Assembly: GCF_000427685.1 (NCBI RefSeq)
Contig: NZ_KE386573.1
Location: 1,224,938-1,288,937 of the forward strand
Direction: 5' to 3'
From: Haloplanus natans DSM 17983
Lineage (GTDB): Archaea > Halobacteriota > Halobacteria > Halobacteriales > Haloferacaceae
Length of the DNA stretch: 64,000 nucleotides
Shown here: positions 61,411 through 64,000 of the stretch, one piece after another
Layout: every line of letters begins with the position of its first letter
Numbering within the stretch: position 1 is the first letter of the stretch
The notes under the pieces: model-generated
What the model was told of the DNA's origin: nothing
Database searches by the model: none
Seen by the model: the letters and a program-made list of their open reading frames with translations, nothing else
Position numbers and translations under genes: made by a program

Positions 61411-61476
61411 ATGACGGAAGTCAACGTCGAATACTGTGTGCCGTGTGGCCTGCTCGAATACGCCTCCTCGGGGTAG
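61411..61476 (+). pseudogene. 5' fragment of an Rdx (SelW/SelT/SelH-like) gene
   Basis: The 21-codon frame reads MTEVNVEYCVPCGLLEYASS then Gly and a TAG stop. The N-terminus VEYCVPCG carries the CxxC redox motif at the start of the Rdx family, whose members are about 80-100 residues. The following 45 bases contain no continuation in any frame that looks like the family, so it appears truncated. It directly precedes the arsenic-type transporter gene. Confidence 0.55.
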
Positions 61477-61521
61477 TGCTCGCCCTCGGAATCACGATTC
61501 GCTAACGACTCGATTCGATTC

Positions 61522-62490
61522 ATGACACGACTCTCGAAACAGTGGGTACAGCACAATCAAGTCGGCATTTACGCCGTCGGTGTCATCCTCGCAATTGGTG
61601 TCGGCCTCGGTCTTCCAAGCGCGAGCACGGCGCTGGAGCCGCTGATCAACCCCGTGTTAGCGGTGCTGTTGTACGTAACCTTCCTCGAGATTCCGTTCGT
61701 CCGAATCCGTCGGGCGTTCCGGAACGGCCGATTCATGACGGCTGCGCTCGGGATGAACTTCGTTGTCGTGCCGGTCGTCGTGTTCGCCCTCACCCGAGTC
61801 CTTCCGCAGGAACCGGTGATCCTCGTGGGGGCGTTTATGATGTTGTTGACGCCGTGTATCGATTACGTCATCACGTTCACCGAACTCGCGGGCGGTGACG
61901 CAGAGCAGATCACGGCCGCGACGCCAGCGCTGATGCTCGTCCAGCTACTGTTGCTCCCGCTGTACCTCTGGCTGTTCATGGGCCAGCAGGTCGCCGAGTT
62001 CATCGAAGCCGGGCCGTTCATCGAGGCGTTCGTCGTCATCATCGCGCTCCCGCTGACGCTCGCGTGGGCGACCGAATACTGGGCGGAGCGCTCCGAACGT
62101 GGCGCCCAGTGGCAGGACACGATGGGCCGGTTGCCGGTGCCGATGATGGGGGCGACGCTGTTCGTCGTGATCGCCTCCCAACTCCCGCGGGTGCAGGATT
62201 CGATCGGACAGGTCGCGGCGGTCGTCCCCGTCTACGTGGCGTTTCTGGTCATCATGCCGCTGCTCGGTCGGTTCGTGGCGGGTGTGCTCGGGATGGAGGC
62301 CGGCGAGAGCCGTGCGCTCGTGTTCACCGCTGTCACGCGGAACTCGCTGGTCGTTCTTCCGCTGGCGCTCGCGCTCCCGTCGGGCTATGCGCTCGCACCA
62401 GCGCTCGTGGTCACCCAGACGCTCGTCGAACTGACGGGGATGGTTGTCCTCACACGAATCGTCCCGGCCTGGTTAGTCCCGGATTCTTGA
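61522..62490 (+). CDS. Arsenic-resistance/bile-acid-symporter superfamily transporter
   Basis: A 322-residue membrane protein with about ten helices of the BASS/ACR3 superfamily: LINPVLAVLLYVTFLEIPF, a central MMLLTPCIDYVITFTELAGGD with the Cys position typical of ACR3-like permeases, and FTAVTRNSLVVLPLALALP in the second repeat. It is most like the branch annotated as arsenic resistance protein, which would export arsenite or a related oxyanion. No arsR or arsC is adjacent, so the substrate is uncertain. Confidence 0.8.
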   Translation: MTRLSKQWVQHNQVGIYAVGVILAIGVGLGLPSASTALEPLINPVLAVLLYVTFLEIPFVRIRRAFRNGRFMTAALGMNFVVVPVVVFALTRVLPQEPVILVGAFMMLLTPCIDYVITFTELAGGDAEQITAATPALMLVQLLLLPLYLWLFMGQQVAEFIEAGPFIEAFVVIIALPLTLAWATEYWAERSERGAQWQDTMGRLPVPMMGATLFVVIASQLPRVQDSIGQVAAVVPVYVAFLVIMPLLGRFVAGVLGMEAGESRALVFTAVTRNSLVVLPLALALPSGYALAPALVVTQTLVELTGMVVLTRIVPAWLVPDS

Positions 62491-62717
62491 TCTCGATGCC
62501 GATCGGAGTGATTGAGTCACAATCGCGGGGGTGGGTTACCGGCGCTCGTGGTGTTCGCCAACGAAGCCGACCGTGAGGAGGAACTCGTCGAACCGCTCGA
62601 CGGTCTCGGCTGCATCCAGTTGATCGAAGAGATCCGTCACGCCGACTATCGAGCGAAGGCGGAACGCGGGGCAGTCGCTCACGAGGGGTGAATACGTTAA
62701 AGAAGTCCAGATGTTCG
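62491..62717. other. 227-base gap between transporter and secY
   Basis: It holds a weak dyad (GATTG-AGTCA-CAATC at 62510-62524), possibly a terminator. From 62536 to about 62680 both strands are open. The minus reading, DLFDQLDAAETVERFDEFLL, could be a remnant of a helical protein, but it has no good start and is not called as a gene. Confidence 0.4.
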
Positions 62718-64000
62718 TTACTCCGAGCCGAACATCTGGCGCATCATCGGATGCATCTCCATCAACTGCTCTTCGGCGATCTCCTCGTACAGTTTGTACG
62801 TGATGGAGACGGTGAGCAGGAGGCCGGTCCCGGAGACCTGCCCGATGGTACCGAGCATGTTGGCGCCGACGGCGAGCAAGCCGACGAGCGCGCCGCCGAT
62901 GACGGTCACCTGTGGGATGTAACGCTCCATGACCTTCTCGATGACCTGCGGGTTGCGCCGGAAGCCCGGAATCTGCATCCCGGAGTTCTGGATCTGCTGG
63001 GCGGTCGCCTCCGGGCCCATCCCGGTGGTCTCCACCCAGAAGATGGCGAAGATGGCGCCGCCGACGACCATGACGAAGAGGTCGAGCCCCACCCGGATCA
63101 CGATCTGCCACGGTTCGGCCGCGGTCCCGGCGAGCCACCACATCCAGTCGGTGCGCGATTGGATCGGTGCCAGGTAGTAGAACAGCCCGGCGGTGGGCTG
63201 GCCGTTACTGTACTGCCCGAGCCACGCTGGCATCGCGGTCCACGTGCTGTTGAGGATGCGCCCGGCGAACTGGATGTTCGCCTGCAGGGCGCGCACGAGG
63301 ATCATGGGCAGGACGCTGGCGTAGATGAGTTTCACCGGGAAGCGACCGCGAGCGCCCTTGACGCGGGCGTGCGAGAGGGGAATCTCGACGCGAACGCTCT
63401 CGGCGTAGACGACGATACCGAAGATGAGCACCGTCGTCACCAGCGCGAGCAACTGCCCCTGGCCGAGCAGGAGTGCCTGAAGCCCCTGTGCGGTGAGGGG
63501 CGAGGCGATCTCCTGGGCGCCGGTCAGGATGGCGAACCACGTCGGGAAGAAGCCGGGCGTGCCGCCCAGGCCCTCCCACGCGAACAGCCCGCCGACGAGC
63601 TGTTGGCTCACGCCGGCGATGATGAACAGTCCAACGCCGGACCCGACGCCCCACTTGCTGACGATTTCGTCCATGAACAGGATGAGGATACCACCGACGG
63701 CGATCTGGACGAACAGCAGGGCCTGGACGCCGCCGAGACCGATATTCAGCGACTGGCCGACGGCGGGGTCGGCCGGCAGGAAGTTGCCGGCGAAGACCAT
63801 CGGCAGCCCGGTCAGACAGATCATGACGACCACCAGCAGCTTCTGGAGGCCCTGATACAGCACCTGATCGCGGGGGTCGTCCGTGTCGAGGCCGAGCAGA
63901 TCGGCCCCGCCGAGTAGCTGCAAAACGATGCTCGCCGTGACGATGGGGCCGATCCCCAACTGGAGGATCGAGCCCTGTGACCCGGCGAGGATCGACCGGA
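62718..64000 (-). CDS. secY: Preprotein translocase subunit SecY, N-terminus cut by window
   Basis: The channel subunit of the Sec translocon in the cytoplasmic membrane. About 427 codons are in the window, and the frame is open to the right edge, reading RSILAGSQGSILQLGIGPIV there. That corresponds to the plug/TM2 region, so roughly the first 60-70 residues lie outside. Nine hydrophobic helices, VYAESVRVEIPLSHARVKG and MLGTIGQVSGTGLLLTVSI fit archaeal SecY. The C-terminus, EEIAEEQLMEMHPMMRQMFG, is typical. No adk gene follows, although secY-adk is a common archaeal order. Confidence 0.96.
   Translation of the reverse strand, partial: RSILAGSQGSILQLGIGPIVTASIVLQLLGGADLLGLDTDDPRDQVLYQGLQKLLVVVMICLTGLPMVFAGNFLPADPAVGQSLNIGLGGVQALLFVQIAVGGILILFMDEIVSKWGVGSGVGLFIIAGVSQQLVGGLFAWEGLGGTPGFFPTWFAILTGAQEIASPLTAQGLQALLLGQGQLLALVTTVLIFGIVVYAESVRVEIPLSHARVKGARGRFPVKLIYASVLPMILVRALQANIQFAGRILNSTWTAMPAWLGQYSNGQPTAGLFYYLAPIQSRTDWMWWLAGTAAEPWQIVIRVGLDLFVMVVGGAIFAIFWVETTGMGPEATAQQIQNSGMQIPGFRRNPQVIEKVMERYIPQVTVIGGALVGLLAVGANMLGTIGQVSGTGLLLTVSITYKLYEEIAEEQLMEMHPMMRQMFGSE

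Noticed and set aside
62536-63141. 201-codon minus-strand frame overlapping secY
   Set aside because: The first 150 codons are an out-of-frame shadow of secY. The remaining helical segment has no proper start, so a separate gene cannot be supported.
1-64000. CRISPR arrays, complete insertion sequences, prophage or rRNA genes
   Set aside because: I saw no regularly spaced repeats, transposase or integrase genes, phage structural genes or rRNA signatures. The repeats found are isolated pairs.

Overview
The window is a gene-dense, GC-rich stretch of a haloarchaeal (Halobacteria) chromosome. The evidence is strongly acidic proteins, many GTG and leaderless starts preceded by TATA elements, an archaeal CDC48/VAT ATPase, RadB, PAC2, KaiC-like and PGF-CTERM proteins, the C50 carotenoid (bacterioruberin) genes, the haloarchaeal trpDFEG order and an archaeal secY. 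No complete insertion sequence, CRISPR array, rRNA or prophage is visible. Most of the window looks like core chromosome with small accessory scars.

Layout. 0-4.4 kb: sugar-nucleotide genes (3'-truncated glmS, glmU-like gene, UDP-glucose-type 6-dehydrogenase) that would feed surface glycans. 4.5-13.9 kb: an OsmC-like protein, ileS, a short-chain dehydrogenase, a LOV-like PAS histidine kinase divergent from a double-domain KaiC-like ATPase, a thioesterase and a DUF151 nuclease. 14-23.5 kb: a membrane-anchored winged-helix regulator, dpsA, glycerate kinase, a TraB/site-2-protease pair, a TetR-MATE efflux operon with its operator, a PAC2 proteasome chaperone and CorA. 23.6-34.5 kb: purM, an HTH-CBS regulator with a palindromic operator, small zinc fingers, a puzzling tRNA-like gene, a 7TM histidine kinase, cdc48, larC, a frameshifted ridA, radB and a four-CBS protein. 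35-36.3 kb: an AT-richer patch with a methyltransferase beside tRNA-Val(GAC). 36.5-40.5 kb: trpD-trpF-(22-codon ORF)-trpE-trpG. 41-45.7 kb: a B12-dependent ribonucleotide reductase interrupted by a LAGLIDADG intein. 45.8-50.2 kb: carotenoid genes (zinc finger, crtB, and the opposing operon crtD-lyeJ-cruF). 50.3-64 kb: an NADH oxidase/CoA-disulfide-reductase-like flavoprotein, small membrane proteins, a ZIP transporter, a PGF-CTERM surface protein, a stress protein, an alpha/beta hydrolase with a lost nucleophile, a SLC13-type permease, a BtpA-family protein, a metallo-beta-lactamase-fold hydrolase, an Rdx fragment, an arsenic-type transporter and secY, which runs off the right edge.

Operons are tight. 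Start/stop overlaps of 1-8 bases join glmU-glmS, traB-S2P, tetR-MATE, trpE-trpG, crtD-lyeJ-cruF and others, and convergent genes often overlap by 4-6 bases. The most notable observations are the nrdJ intein with two helix-turn-helix motifs, a separate AT-rich codon patch ending at the conserved NPCGEQ site of the same gene, the tRNA-like element near 25.6 kb, the kinase/KaiC pair, the translationally coupled 22-codon ORF inside the trp operon, and several enzymes whose signature catalytic residue is replaced.
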